In this document: one piece after another, positions 1 through 7,715 of the stretch
How positions within the stretch are numbered: the first letter of the stretch is position 1
How the letters are laid out: each line of letters opens with the position of its first letter
Made by a program: the position numbers and the translations under genes
The notes under the pieces: generated by a model
Database searches by the model: none
What the model was told of the DNA's origin: nothing
What the model saw: only the letters and a program-made list of their open reading frames with translations
Source of the DNA: JACOND01 sp965202795
GTDB taxonomy: Bacteria > Bdellovibrionota > Bdellovibrionia > Bdellovibrionales > UBA1609
Length of the DNA: 64,000 bases
NCBI GenBank assembly: GCA_965202795.1
Contig: OZ241848.1
Span: 2,046,001 to 2,110,000, forward strand
Direction of reading: 5' to 3'

Positions 1-443
1 CGGCCAATTTCAATCAAATCGTCATAATCGGGGCTTTTGACTGTTTTGTAGATTTCGCTCAGGGCCTCAATCTGCGGGATGGGCAGGCTTTCGCAGTCCT
101 CCTTGTCGCGGCGGCGGTCGTAAATGTCGTCGCAGATTTGCTTGCACTCCCTGCTGCTGGAGCATCTTTCGCGGTTTGAGTATCTTTCGCGGGCGCGGTC
201 AAGGACAGAATCCCTGTCGCGGTCGTTTCGCCTTCTGGACTCGTATTCATCCTCGCCGCGGGAAAACTGGCTGTATCCGCCGTTTTTGTATCCGCCAAAG
301 GGCGGGGCGGCGATGCAGCCCGCAAGGCCAAGGAGGGCCAAAGCGCCGGCGGCGGCAGCGGCTTTTGGGGCAGCCCTGAAGGCGGCCTTCGCGGCCTGTG
401 TCCGCGGGCGTCGCAAAATGATATTTTTTGAAAAATTATTCAT
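1..443 (-). CDS. Lipoprotein paralog 1 (partial, C-terminus outside window)
   Basis: The reading frame starts at the ATG complementary to 441-443 behind a GGGGAG-type ribosome site and runs off the left edge after about 147 residues. The N-terminus has basic residues, an Ala/Leu-rich hydrophobic stretch and a lipobox LAGC, so it should be an outer- or inner-membrane lipoprotein. The mature part is highly charged (Arg/Asp/Glu) and holds four Cys in the pattern CSSSREC..ICDDIYDRRRDKEDC. The same core is found in the genes at 2463-3389 and 3758-4828, so this is a tandem paralog family. I do not recognise the family and assign no function. Confidence 0.8.
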   Translation of the reverse strand, partial: MNNFSKNIILRRPRTQAAKAAFRAAPKAAAAAGALALLGLAGCIAAPPFGGYKNGGYSQFSRGEDEYESRRRNDRDRDSVLDRARERYSNRERCSSSRECKQICDDIYDRRRDKEDCESLPIPQIEALSEIYKTVKSPDYDDLIEIG

Positions 444-824
444 AAAAATCTCCCCCTGTTTTATTTCAAGTCTTTTTAGCTCCTGAGATCATTATCGGCC
501 GCGGGGTTGGCCAGCTTTAATCAGGGGGCAAGCCCCCCCTGCCCCCCCATGGAAAGAGGTTTGGCGATCAGCTGAAATTTAAGCCCGCCGGCGCTGCTGG
601 CAGCCTCCCCGACCCCCCTCCGTTTGGGCCGCGCTGTGTTTTTCCCCGGCTCCAGCGGACTGCCCCAGGGCCGGCCTCCCGTTTTCCCCCGGCGCCAGCC
701 GGCCCCCTTGCTCCAGGGGCCGGCTGGCTTGCCTTGGGGATGGCCCGCTGATTTTCCGCTGCGGCCTCAGCTGCCCGGCGGGGGAGGCGCCGCTTTTTTT
801 TCGCTTTTTTTGTGTTTTTTTTAG
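444..824. other. Intergenic region, no gene seen
   Basis: This GC-rich stretch separates the divergent lipoprotein 1 and Rpn-1 genes. It holds C-runs (534-548) and Pro/Gly-coding low-complexity DNA on both strands. Open frames here look like composition artefacts. The 5' signals of the flanking genes lie at its two ends. Confidence 0.5.
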
Positions 825-852
825 TTGACTCTCCGCTCAAAAGCGATATTTT
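825..852 (+). promoter_or_regulatory. Sigma70-type promoter for Rpn-1
   Basis: TTGACT at 825-830 and TATTTT at 847-852 are separated by 16 bp. They lie 63 nt upstream of the Rpn-1 start and directly after a T-rich tract, a reasonable housekeeping promoter. Call is by eye. Confidence 0.5.
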
Positions 853-914
853 TATAAGCAGGGGGGCAAAAAACCCCAGAGGGTTTGCCAGGCAGCCTCC
901 CCAGGAGGATTTTT

Positions 915-1976
915 ATGACAAAAACAACAGCCAGCAAGCTCAAACGGAACGGCCGCCAGGCCGGCCCAATAAGCAAGCCCTCCGGCGGGCATCACGATGT
1001 TTTTTTTAAGGCATGTTACTCTAGCCCCATCTTTGCCTCTGAGCTGTTTGAGCTGGCTCTTTCCAAAAGAGAGTGGACTGCCTTTGACTGGAGCCGGCTC
1101 AGGGCTGAGAAAGACACTTTTAATGATCCAGGCGCTCATGGCGCAAGGGCGGATTTGGTTTTTTCCGTTCCGCTGAAAAAGGAGCCTGCCCGGCGGGTCT
1201 GCCTTTATCTGCTTTTGGAGCATAAATCCCGCTTCAGCCGCAGGAATTACCATCAGATTCTGAGATACAAGACTTTCATTATAGGCAAAAGCCTAAACGG
1301 TCCGGCGGCTGGCTGGCCCGTGATTGCTGTTGTGTTTTACCATGGGGAGGAGCCTTGGGAGTGGGCGAAATCCCTTAAAGAGGGTCTTTGGGGCCGGGTT
1401 TTGCCGAATTTTCCTTCTTCTTTGGCAAAAGATGTGTTAGATTTTGGAATAAGGGTGGTTGATGTCAGATCTCCCGCCGCGCGGCGGGCGATTGCCGACA
1501 GGAGTTTTAAGAGCCGCGGATTTTTGAGCGCTTTGAAGGAGGCCAGGTCTTTAAAGCCGGAGGAGGGGGAGCTGAGGGAGGCGATTTCGCTGTTTGACAA
1601 CTGGACTGGGGACCGGGAGGATTTGGCTCTGAATGTGGGGAGTTATTTTTGGTCTTCTATTCCAGGGATGACAAAGGAGTTATGGGAGAAGCTGGAGCGG
1701 GATGCAGTCAGAAGGGGCATTTTTTCAAAAGGAGGGAACATGAACATAAGAGAATATCTTAAAGAGGAAGGCCGGCATGAAGGCCGGCAGGAAGGCCGGC
1801 ATGAAGGCCGGCAGGAAGAGCGCCAGGCGGTCATTTTAAATATGCTGCGGAAAAATCTGGAAATTCCTCTGATTTCTGAGGTGACTGGCCTGCCTGAAGC
1901 TGAGATCATCAAGTTCAAAAACGGCGGGATCAAAAGCGCCCCGCCAGCGGTCGATCAAAACGGCCAGGCTGAATAA
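915..1976 (+). CDS. Rpn family PD-(D/E)XK nuclease (Rpn-1, long form)
   Basis: 353 residues. The start ATG at 915 follows AGGAGG at a good distance, so the upstream in-frame ATG at 885 is rejected. Residues 45-250 match the Rpn/putative transposase nuclease family: the catalytic pattern is visible as RADLVF followed by LLLEHKS and a conserved YHQILRY helix. The C-terminal part holds 4-residue repeats (EGRH/EGRQ, five units ending EERQ) and then a conserved tail with VTGLPEAEIIKFKNG that looks like a small helix-turn-helix. In E. coli such Rpn proteins are toxic, phage-defensive nucleases restrained by a short product translated from inside the same gene. The N-terminal segment KRNGRQAGPISKP is encoded by a palindromic repeat that also occurs between genes (938-985). 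Confidence 0.85.
   Translation: MTKTTASKLKRNGRQAGPISKPSGGHHDVFFKACYSSPIFASELFELALSKREWTAFDWSRLRAEKDTFNDPGAHGARADLVFSVPLKKEPARRVCLYLLLEHKSRFSRRNYHQILRYKTFIIGKSLNGPAAGWPVIAVVFYHGEEPWEWAKSLKEGLWGRVLPNFPSSLAKDVLDFGIRVVDVRSPAARRAIADRSFKSRGFLSALKEARSLKPEEGELREAISLFDNWTGDREDLALNVGSYFWSSIPGMTKELWEKLERDAVRRGIFSKGGNMNIREYLKEEGRHEGRQEGRHEGRQEERQAVILNMLRKNLEIPLISEVTGLPEAEIIKFKNGGIKSAPPAVDQNGQAE
1740..1976 (+). CDS. Internal in-frame short product of Rpn-1 (RpnS-like)
   Basis: Inside Rpn-1 a strong Shine-Dalgarno GGAGGG (1731-1736) stands 3 nt before an in-frame ATG at 1740. Translation would give a 78-residue protein starting MNIREYLKEEG and consisting of the EGRx repeats plus the conserved tail. Known biology: E. 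coli rpn genes make RpnS from an internal start, and RpnS binds and blocks the full-length toxin. The same tail occurs as a separate gene just downstream (2095-2307) with the same Shine-Dalgarno, which supports independent translation. Confidence 0.6.
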   Translation: MNIREYLKEEGRHEGRQEGRHEGRQEERQAVILNMLRKNLEIPLISEVTGLPEAEIIKFKNGGIKSAPPAVDQNGQAE

Positions 1977-2094
1977 GCCGTGTCATTGCCCGGCGGGCCG
2001 GGGCCGGCCGGCAATAAAAGCCGCTGCCCCTGCGGTTTTGAAGGCTGCGAAGGCGAAAGCTGTCAGAGATGGCATGTTGCCAAAAGGAGGGAGC

Positions 2095-2307
2095 ATGAAC
2101 ATAAGAGAATATCTTAAAGAGGAAGGCCGGCATGAAGGCCGGCATGAAGAGCGCCAGGCGGTCATTTTAAAGATGCTGCAGGAAAAGCTGAACGCTTCCC
2201 TGATAGCCAAAGTGACTGGCCTGCCTGAAGCTGAGATCATCAAGTTCAAAAACGGCGGGATCAAAAGCGCTCCGCCAGCGGTCGATCAAAACGGCCAGGC
2301 TGAATAA
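2095..2307 (+). CDS. Orphan RpnS-like tail protein (duplicate of Rpn-1 C-terminus)
   Basis: 70 residues beginning MNIREYLKEEG, with GGAGGG 4 nt upstream of the ATG. It repeats the Rpn-1 tail, including the last 20 residues and stop, but has only three 4-residue repeats (EGRH, EGRH, EERQ) and differs in the middle (KMLQEKLNASLIAKV). The preceding 115 bp keep a decayed trace of the Rpn body (AVRDGMLPKGGS versus AVRRGIFSKGGN), so this began as a tandem paralog whose nuclease part was lost. It could act as an extra antitoxin or an anti-toxin for related Rpn proteins. Confidence 0.6.
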   Translation: MNIREYLKEEGRHEGRHEERQAVILKMLQEKLNASLIAKVTGLPEAEIIKFKNGGIKSAPPAVDQNGQAE

Positions 2308-2417
2308 GCCGCGGCTGTTTATCTGGCCGGCCTTGCGGCCGTTCCTGTTATGGCCAGCGCATGGCCCCCTGCCCGCTTGTTTGAGAAAAAGCTTTTCAAA
2401 ATTATCTGAGACTGGTT

Positions 2418-2464
2418 AAATTGAGGATAATTTTGAGACATCTATGAGTTTTCAGACACAGCCT
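2418..2464. repeat. 47-bp repeat copy A, element-end-like
   Basis: 42 of 47 bases match 18437-18483, and the similarity stops abruptly at the same base (after CAGCCT). Read on the minus strand it begins GGCTGTGTCTGAAAACTC, which resembles a transposon terminal inverted repeat. It touches the stop codon of lipoprotein 2. A 15-bp core is also present at 29277-29291. Confidence 0.55.
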
Positions 2465-3389
2465 AGCAAAGCTCTTCCCACCACTTGTCCAGGTCATCGG
2501 CCTCTAGCACATTGTTGTTTCTTTTAGTTTGAATATCTGTCTCCCAGTTGTTTTTATTCTCCTCGTCGCTAATAATGTCCTCCAGATAGCCGTGAAAGTA
2601 ATCAAAATCCATTAAATCCTCGGCATTGCTGCTGTCCATGCTTGCCCCAAGCTCGCAATACTTCCGAAAACAGCTCTCATGAGCGATTTGGTCTTTGCAT
2701 TCAGATGGGCCTTTGCTTTCCAGCAGAAGATGGACCAGCTCGGCGGCCTCCTCATTGCCCTCCTCCACAGCCAGAGAGAGAAAGCCATGCCCGCTGTAAA
2801 TATGCTCTTTCAGGGCTTCAAAAAGATCGGAGGAGTCTATTTTTTTTAAAAGCTTGTCCATATTGCTGTGCTCATCGTCCTCTTTTTTAAACACCTCGGC
2901 AATGTCGCTGTCTGAGGCGATCCAGCGAAGAGTCTCTCTGGATTCCTGGCGGTTGTATTTGCGAATCAGCTTGTCGTAAGGCTTGATGCTGATGTTGATC
3001 AGCACATCAAAGTCATCGCGGTCAATGTCAATCAAATCGTCATAATCGGGGCTTTTAAGCGCTTTGTAGACATCGTTCAGGGCCTCAACCTGCGGAAGAG
3101 GCAGGGCCTCGCAGTCCTGCTTGTCGCGGCGGCGGTCGTAAATGTCGTCGCATATATTTTTGCAGCTGCTCTCGCTGGAGCATCTTTTGCGGCTGGAGTA
3201 TCTGTCGCTGGAGCGCCTTAAAACAGACTCCCTGTCGCGGTCGTTTTTTATTCTTTCCTCGTAATCCCTTTCGCCGCGGGAAAACTGCCCCTCCCCGCCC
3301 CTAAAGCCGGGCGGAGCGGCGATGCAGCCCGCAAGGCCAAAGGCCAAAATGGCGGCGGCGGGAAAACAATATTTTCTGAAAAAGCGCAT
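2463..3389 (-). CDS. Lipoprotein paralog 2
   Basis: 308 residues. Signal peptide MRFFRKYCFPAAAILAFG ends in lipobox LAGC. A basic/acidic region with RDRESVLRRS and the family core ICDDIYDRRRDKQDCE follows; the rest is acidic and probably helical, with conserved blocks YDDLIDIDRDDFDVLINISI and EENEEAAE-type segments shared with the 3758-4828 paralog, and it ends WWEELC. No enzyme motif is visible. The tandem arrangement with paralogs 1 and 3 argues for a surface lipoprotein set; function unknown. Confidence 0.8.
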   Translation of the reverse strand: MRFFRKYCFPAAAILAFGLAGCIAAPPGFRGGEGQFSRGERDYEERIKNDRDRESVLRRSSDRYSSRKRCSSESSCKNICDDIYDRRRDKQDCEALPLPQVEALNDVYKALKSPDYDDLIDIDRDDFDVLINISIKPYDKLIRKYNRQESRETLRWIASDSDIAEVFKKEDDEHSNMDKLLKKIDSSDLFEALKEHIYSGHGFLSLAVEEGNEEAAELVHLLLESKGPSECKDQIAHESCFRKYCELGASMDSSNAEDLMDFDYFHGYLEDIISDEENKNNWETDIQTKRNNNVLEADDLDKWWEELC

Positions 3390-3757
3390 AATTTTTGGTT
3401 TCTGAGATCATGATCGGCGGCGGCGATGGCGGGCTTTAATTTTTTTTTCAGGCAGCCTTTCAAGGGGGGCGGCCTCCCCCTCTGCCCCCCCGTTCAGGGG
3501 CGCCGGCCCCCTTAGTAACCCCCTTTGTCTGGGGGCGGGCTTGCGGCAGCTCTCCAGGCAGGCTCAGCGCTGGGTTTTTGCGGAAGGCTGGCCTGTCGGC
3601 CATGACAGGCTCTGCGGAAGGCAAATGCCTATGCGCGGTAAAGCTGCCCCGCGCAGCCTGGCGCGAGCAAAGCGGTTTTCGGGGTTTTAGGGGCTGCCGC
3701 AAAGGCTTCACAGCTGCCGGCGGCAGGAATTGCAAGCTTATGGCTGTGTGTTAGATG
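3390..3757. other. Intergenic region, no gene seen
   Basis: 368 bp between lipoproteins 2 and 3, rich in G/C runs and short palindromes. It resembles the DNA upstream of lipoprotein 1. I see no supportable coding region; the frame MQFLPPAAVK.. on the minus strand is compositional. Confidence 0.4.
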
Positions 3758-4828
3758 TCAGCGAATAGCGCAAAGCGAGTCCCACCACTCGTCTTCCAGA
3801 TCATCAACATCTCTAAAAGGCTCGCAGTCATCAGGATCAGTATTAGTTCCGCCGCAATTGTTTTTGATGTCTATTTTTTGTGCCGGATTAGGAGTTGTAT
3901 ACTTGTCCTGATAAGGCTCAGTCTCCCCATCTCCCTTTGTCCTGTGCCCCTTAGCCCATTTATTTCCGTTTACGCCCTCATCAATGATGTCTTGCAGGTA
4001 ATCCTCAAAATACTCAAAATCAACCATGTCCTCGGCATAGCGGGAATCCATATCTTTAGCAATGTCGCAGTATTTTTGCAGGCAGTCAGCGGATTCCACT
4101 TTTTCATTGCAGACTTTTTCCTCCATAAACTCATGGATCCATTCCGCAGCCTCCTCGTTTTCCCCGTCCACAACCAGATCCATAAAGGTGTCCCCGCCCT
4201 CAAGCTCGGTTTTTAGAGCATCTTCCACCTCGGTGTTGATCTCCTCAAAGATTTTTTCAAGTGTGTCCTGGTTTTTGTCCTCCTTTCTAAGGACCTTGGC
4301 CGCCTCCTCGTCAAGAGCCAGCCAGACCAGGACCTCCTTGGCCTGGCGGCGCGTGTAGCGGTTGACGATGCGGTCCAGAGGCTCAATGCTGATATTTATC
4401 AGCACATCAAAATCCTCCAGATCAATGTCTTTGAGGCTCGCCTCGGTTGGCTTTTCCAGAGACTCAAAAACATCCAGCAAAAGCTCAACCTGAGACTGAG
4501 AGAGCTTTTCGCAGTCCTGCTTGTCGCGGCGGCGGTCGTAAATGTCGCCGCATATATCCTCGCAGTCCCGGTCGCTGGAGCAGTCCCTGCCGCCCCGGCG
4601 CCGGCGGGAGTCGCGGAGCACGCGGTCTCTGTCCTCGTCCTCGTCTATTTTTCGGTTATAATCCTCGTCCGAGCGGCGGCTCTCCCGCTCGCCCCTTGCG
4701 ACAGGCTGCTGCGCGGAGCAGCCTAAAAAAATCCCCGCAAACAAAACAGCCGCAGAGGCGGCGGCAAGCCTCTTAAAGGCCGGCATTCCCGCAAAACCGG
4801 CTGAAAAAAAGCGCAAAAAAGCTTTCAT
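3758..4828 (-). CDS. Lipoprotein paralog 3
   Basis: 356 residues from the ATG at 4828, preferred over a further upstream start because AGAGAGG precedes it and it begins a proper signal peptide (MKAFLRFF.. ending at LGC). The mature N-terminus is rich in Arg/Asp/Glu; the Cys core CSSDRDCEDICGDIYDRRR is strongly conserved with paralogs 1 and 2, as are FDVLINISIEPLDR and the C-terminal EDEWWDSLC. It is longer than paralog 2 because of an extra segment before the end (residues about 300-340). Unknown function. Confidence 0.8.
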   Translation of the reverse strand: MKAFLRFFSAGFAGMPAFKRLAAASAAVLFAGIFLGCSAQQPVARGERESRRSDEDYNRKIDEDEDRDRVLRDSRRRRGGRDCSSDRDCEDICGDIYDRRRDKQDCEKLSQSQVELLLDVFESLEKPTEASLKDIDLEDFDVLINISIEPLDRIVNRYTRRQAKEVLVWLALDEEAAKVLRKEDKNQDTLEKIFEEINTEVEDALKTELEGGDTFMDLVVDGENEEAAEWIHEFMEEKVCNEKVESADCLQKYCDIAKDMDSRYAEDMVDFEYFEDYLQDIIDEGVNGNKWAKGHRTKGDGETEPYQDKYTTPNPAQKIDIKNNCGGTNTDPDDCEPFRDVDDLEDEWWDSLCAIR

Positions 4829-5677
4829 AAAAAAAAACCTCTCTAAAAAAAGTATCGGCGCGGCTGAGGCCCGCCTTAAAGCAGCCGCTTTATTTTTAGA
4901 CAAAGGTCTGGGTTTTTATTAAGGCTCTGGCCCTGCAGGCTTTCCAGAGGCCATGCGCTGGATATGGAAAAAAACATGCTCAGCGCCGCGTCCGGCTGGC
5001 GCAGTGATTCGGCGATTGCGGCCAGTGGAAAAAACAGAAGCTCAGCGCTGGATATGTTTTGGAAAGCCGGCCCCGCAGCCATTTCAAGCTGTTTGCCGGG
5101 CCAGCCCGGCGGCGCTGGTTTCGATGGCCGGCCGCCTTGCGCCGCTCCCCGGCGCCTCCGCGAAGTGACAGGCTTGCCCAGAGAAGGCTTTGCTGGGCCC
5201 GGCCCCGCGGCTCATCCCCCTCCTAGATGTTTGTTTTCCCCCGGCCCCGGCGCCATAAATGCTTTTGCGCAGGCAGAGGGGAAGCAATGAGAGAAAATGC
5301 CGCGGCGCGGCGCCGTTAGCCAGGGGAAAATGCCAGGGGAAAAACCAGGGAAAATCTTTTCTTGGATGTTTTTATCAAAAAAGCTTATGCTGGCCAAAAC
5401 TGGTTGAGCTGATCTTAAAATATTAATTTTCTTACATCAGCGCGCGTAAACATTGAGCTTATTTCCAAAAAAAATGTAATTTTTTTGTGAGATTTCAAGT
5501 TTTTTCATAATTTGGCTTTGCAAACTGCTGATTTTATTAAGGATTCCGCAAACATTCCGAAAGCCTTGCTTATGAGTTTTTTTTAACCCTCTTTGAATTG
5601 ACAGAAAACAAAACAGAGAAAGCGAGAGGGGGGGCTTTCAAAATATTTTGAAAAAAAAACCACAGGAGGAAAAATCC
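4829..5677. other. Gene-free stretch with palindromic repeat and AT-rich leader
   Basis: No convincing gene. 5085-5190 carries a copy of the GC palindromic repeat family (GGCCGGCCGCC..CGGCGCC..GACAGGCTTGCCCAGAG). 5400-5640 is AT-rich and probably contains the Rpn-2 promoter; a perfect TTGACA lies at 5598-5603 but no good -10 box stands 16-18 bp after it. Confidence 0.45.
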
Positions 5678-7006
5678 ATGGATATCACAAACCGCCAGTC
5701 AGATTCGCCTAAGCCTAAAGCTTTCCGGCAAAATGCCCCGCCCGCGGCGGGCGCGGCGGCCGGCCGGCTGATCCCGGCGGACGAGGCAAGCCTGTCCAAC
5801 CACATATTTTACCTTGCGGCCCGCAAAATCCCTCCAAAAGGCGATCCCGCTCCAAAAAAACGCGCGGCAAAAAATCCCCGCCGGGGCAAAGTCCCCTTTC
5901 ACAGCCACGATCTGTTGTTTCGGGAGATTTTCTCAAAAAAAAGGTTTGCCCCTGATATGCTGCTTCTGTCCCTCAGCCGGGAAAGGCTTGAGTTTTTGGA
6001 CCTAAAAACCCTCAAGCCCCAGCCCCCTGTTTTGTTTACAAGCGAAGGGCGGGAGAGGCGGGCCGACCTGATATTCTCCATCTCCACAAAACCCTTCCCT
6101 CAATCCGAGGAGTCTGCCGGGAAATCATCCAGGAAAGCGCCTCTGAGGCTGCAAAGATATCCGGCTGGCGGCCGGGCCGGAAAAAAGGCGCTGTCAGGGA
6201 GAGTCCCAGGGCGGGCATCTGTCCGCCAAGCCCTCCGCCGGGGGGCGCGGGCAAAGAGAGCTGAGATGCTGCTGGTTTTTGAGCATAAGAGCCTGCCGCG
6301 GGACGAGCATTTTCTGCAGTTTCTGGATTATTTGTCTTCCGCCCGCCAGACATGGAGGGAAAAAGGCCTGATGCTGCCTGTTCTCATATCCACGGGGCAG
6401 GCATGGAGGGGGCCATTGGATTTTCAGGGGAGCTTGCGGGGGCTTGCTCCAAAACAGCTGGAGCTGTTTGGGGAGGCGGATGTAAACTTTCGCCCAGTGA
6501 TTTTGAATTTGCGGGATATTGATCTGAAAAAACAGGCCAGGGGCTTGAAAGCTTTGCCCATTTGGTTTATATTTCAGAAGGTCCGTGCTATCAGCGAGCG
6601 GGATGTGGCGGAGTTTTTTCGCCTTTGCCAAGCTGTCCGCGCGCGGGACCGCAGGTTTTTAGCTCCGCGGGGTTTGGCGTATTTGCAGCAGCATAACCCC
6701 CGCTGGACGAAAAAGGCTTTGATGGAGGTTGAAAGAAAAACCGTCAAAAAAAGGGAGGGAAGAGTTATGGCAATGTCATGTTATCAGGAAGTTTTGTATA
6801 AAGAGCGGCAGAAAGGCATGCAGAAAGGCATGCAGAAAGGCCGGCAGGAAGGCCGGCAGAAAGGCCGTCAGGAAGGCCGGCAGGAGGAGCGCAGGAATGT
6901 CATTTTAAACATGCTCAAGGAAAAATTTGATATTTCCGATATTTCCAAAGTGACTGGCCTGCCGAAGGCGAGGATCCTCAAGCTGAAAAACGGCAAGGCG
7001 GAATAG
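5678..7006 (+). CDS. Rpn family PD-(D/E)XK nuclease (Rpn-2, long form)
   Basis: 442 residues from the ATG at 5678, 8 nt after AGGAGG; the in-frame TTG at 5648 is less likely. Nuclease motifs: FHSHDLLFREIFSKKRFAPD, RRADLIFSI and LLVFEHKS. Compared with Rpn-1 and Rpn-3 there are about 55 extra, basic, low-complexity residues between the catalytic Asp (RRAD) and Glu (FEHK) segments (6085-6265), an in-frame insertion. The tail holds 4-residue repeats (QKGM, QKGR, QEGR) and the conserved VTGLPKARILKLKNG end. Predicted nuclease/toxin as for Rpn-1. Confidence 0.85.
   Translation: MDITNRQSDSPKPKAFRQNAPPAAGAAAGRLIPADEASLSNHIFYLAARKIPPKGDPAPKKRAAKNPRRGKVPFHSHDLLFREIFSKKRFAPDMLLLSLSRERLEFLDLKTLKPQPPVLFTSEGRERRADLIFSISTKPFPQSEESAGKSSRKAPLRLQRYPAGGRAGKKALSGRVPGRASVRQALRRGARAKRAEMLLVFEHKSLPRDEHFLQFLDYLSSARQTWREKGLMLPVLISTGQAWRGPLDFQGSLRGLAPKQLELFGEADVNFRPVILNLRDIDLKKQARGLKALPIWFIFQKVRAISERDVAEFFRLCQAVRARDRRFLAPRGLAYLQQHNPRWTKKALMEVERKTVKKREGRVMAMSCYQEVLYKERQKGMQKGMQKGRQEGRQKGRQEGRQEERRNVILNMLKEKFDISDISKVTGLPKARILKLKNGKAE
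6767..7006 (+). CDS. Internal in-frame short product of Rpn-2 (RpnS-like)
   Basis: GGGAGG at 6753-6758 is 8 nt before an in-frame ATG at 6767. The product would be 79 residues (MAMSCYQEVLYKER..) made of the repeat helix and conserved tail. The identical start context is kept in the separate copy at 7172, which is what one expects if this start is used. Confidence 0.6.
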   Translation: MAMSCYQEVLYKERQKGMQKGMQKGRQEGRQKGRQEGRQEERRNVILNMLKEKFDISDISKVTGLPKARILKLKNGKAE

Positions 7007-7171
7007 CTTAACCAGTTTTTTCGCCTTTGCGCGGGAATTTAGCCCCGCGGGGTTTGGCGTATTTGCAGCAACATAACCCCCGCTGGACGAAAAAGGCTTT
7101 GATGGAGGCTGAAAGAAAAACCGCGCCTGTTTTGATGGACGGCCTCGCGGCCGTTCCGGGAGGGAAGAGTT
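7007..7171 (+). pseudogene. Remnant of an Rpn-2-like gene upstream of the orphan tail
   Basis: 7017-7125 repeats 6612-6745 of Rpn-2 almost exactly, with a short deletion in the RARDRRFLAPRG part. It is then interrupted by a palindromic repeat (GACGGCCTCGCGGCCGTTCC, 7138-7160) that sits just before the Shine-Dalgarno of the orphan tail gene. This shows tandem duplication of Rpn-2 followed by loss of the nuclease portion and repeat insertion. Confidence 0.65.
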
Positions 7172-7399
7172 ATGGCAATGTCATGTTATCAGGAAGTTTT
7201 GTATAAAGAGCGGCAGAAAGGCATACAGAAAGGCCGGCAGGAAGGCCGTCAGGAAGGCCGGCAGAAAGGCCGGCAGGAAGAGCGCAGGAATGTCATTTTA
7301 AGCATGCTCAAGGAAAAATTTGATATTTCCGATATTTCCAAAGCGACCGGCCTGCCGAAGGCGAAAATCCTCAAGCTGAAAAACGGCAAAGCTGAATAG
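7172..7399 (+). CDS. Orphan RpnS-like tail protein (duplicate of Rpn-2 C-terminus)
   Basis: 75 residues, start ATG 7172 after GGGAGGGAAGAGTT. Near-identical to the Rpn-2 tail except for the number and order of the 4-residue repeats (QKGI, QKGR, QEGR, QEGR, QKGR). It retains the complete conserved C-terminus. Independent of the 2095-2307 case, it shows a second free-standing tail directly behind its parent gene. Confidence 0.6.
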   Translation: MAMSCYQEVLYKERQKGIQKGRQEGRQEGRQKGRQEERRNVILSMLKEKFDISDISKATGLPKAKILKLKNGKAE

Positions 7400-7715
7400 C
7401 TTAACCAGTTTTTTTTCGCCTTTGCGGGGATTTGAGCGGGAAGGCTCAGCCTGCCGGGCCTGCTCCAATGGCCAGCCTGTCAGCCGTTCAGCTTTTCCAA
7501 AGCTTCCGGCTCATCCCGGCAAAAGCCTCGTGGCATTGACGCGGCGGAAAGCCGCTCCCCTGCTGTATCCAAGCCCACTGACAGCATAGTCAAACAGGCT
7601 GGCGCAGCCTTTGGAAAAATACAGCTGCCAGGCTCCAATCTCACGCAAATGGCTCCGCCATTTGGAAAAAGCTTTTGCCCCATTGCCTTAAGGCTGTGTT
7701 ATGAGCATATAAACG
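7400..7715. other. Intergenic region, no gene seen
   Basis: 316 bp between the orphan tail gene and the nucleotidyltransferase. It contains short GC-rich palindromes related to the dispersed repeats around 7450-7490 but no supportable coding region. Confidence 0.4.

Noticed and set aside
5598..5626. Promoter for Rpn-2 at the perfect TTGACA
   Set aside because: The hexamer at the expected -10 position is AGCGAG, not a sigma70 -10 box.
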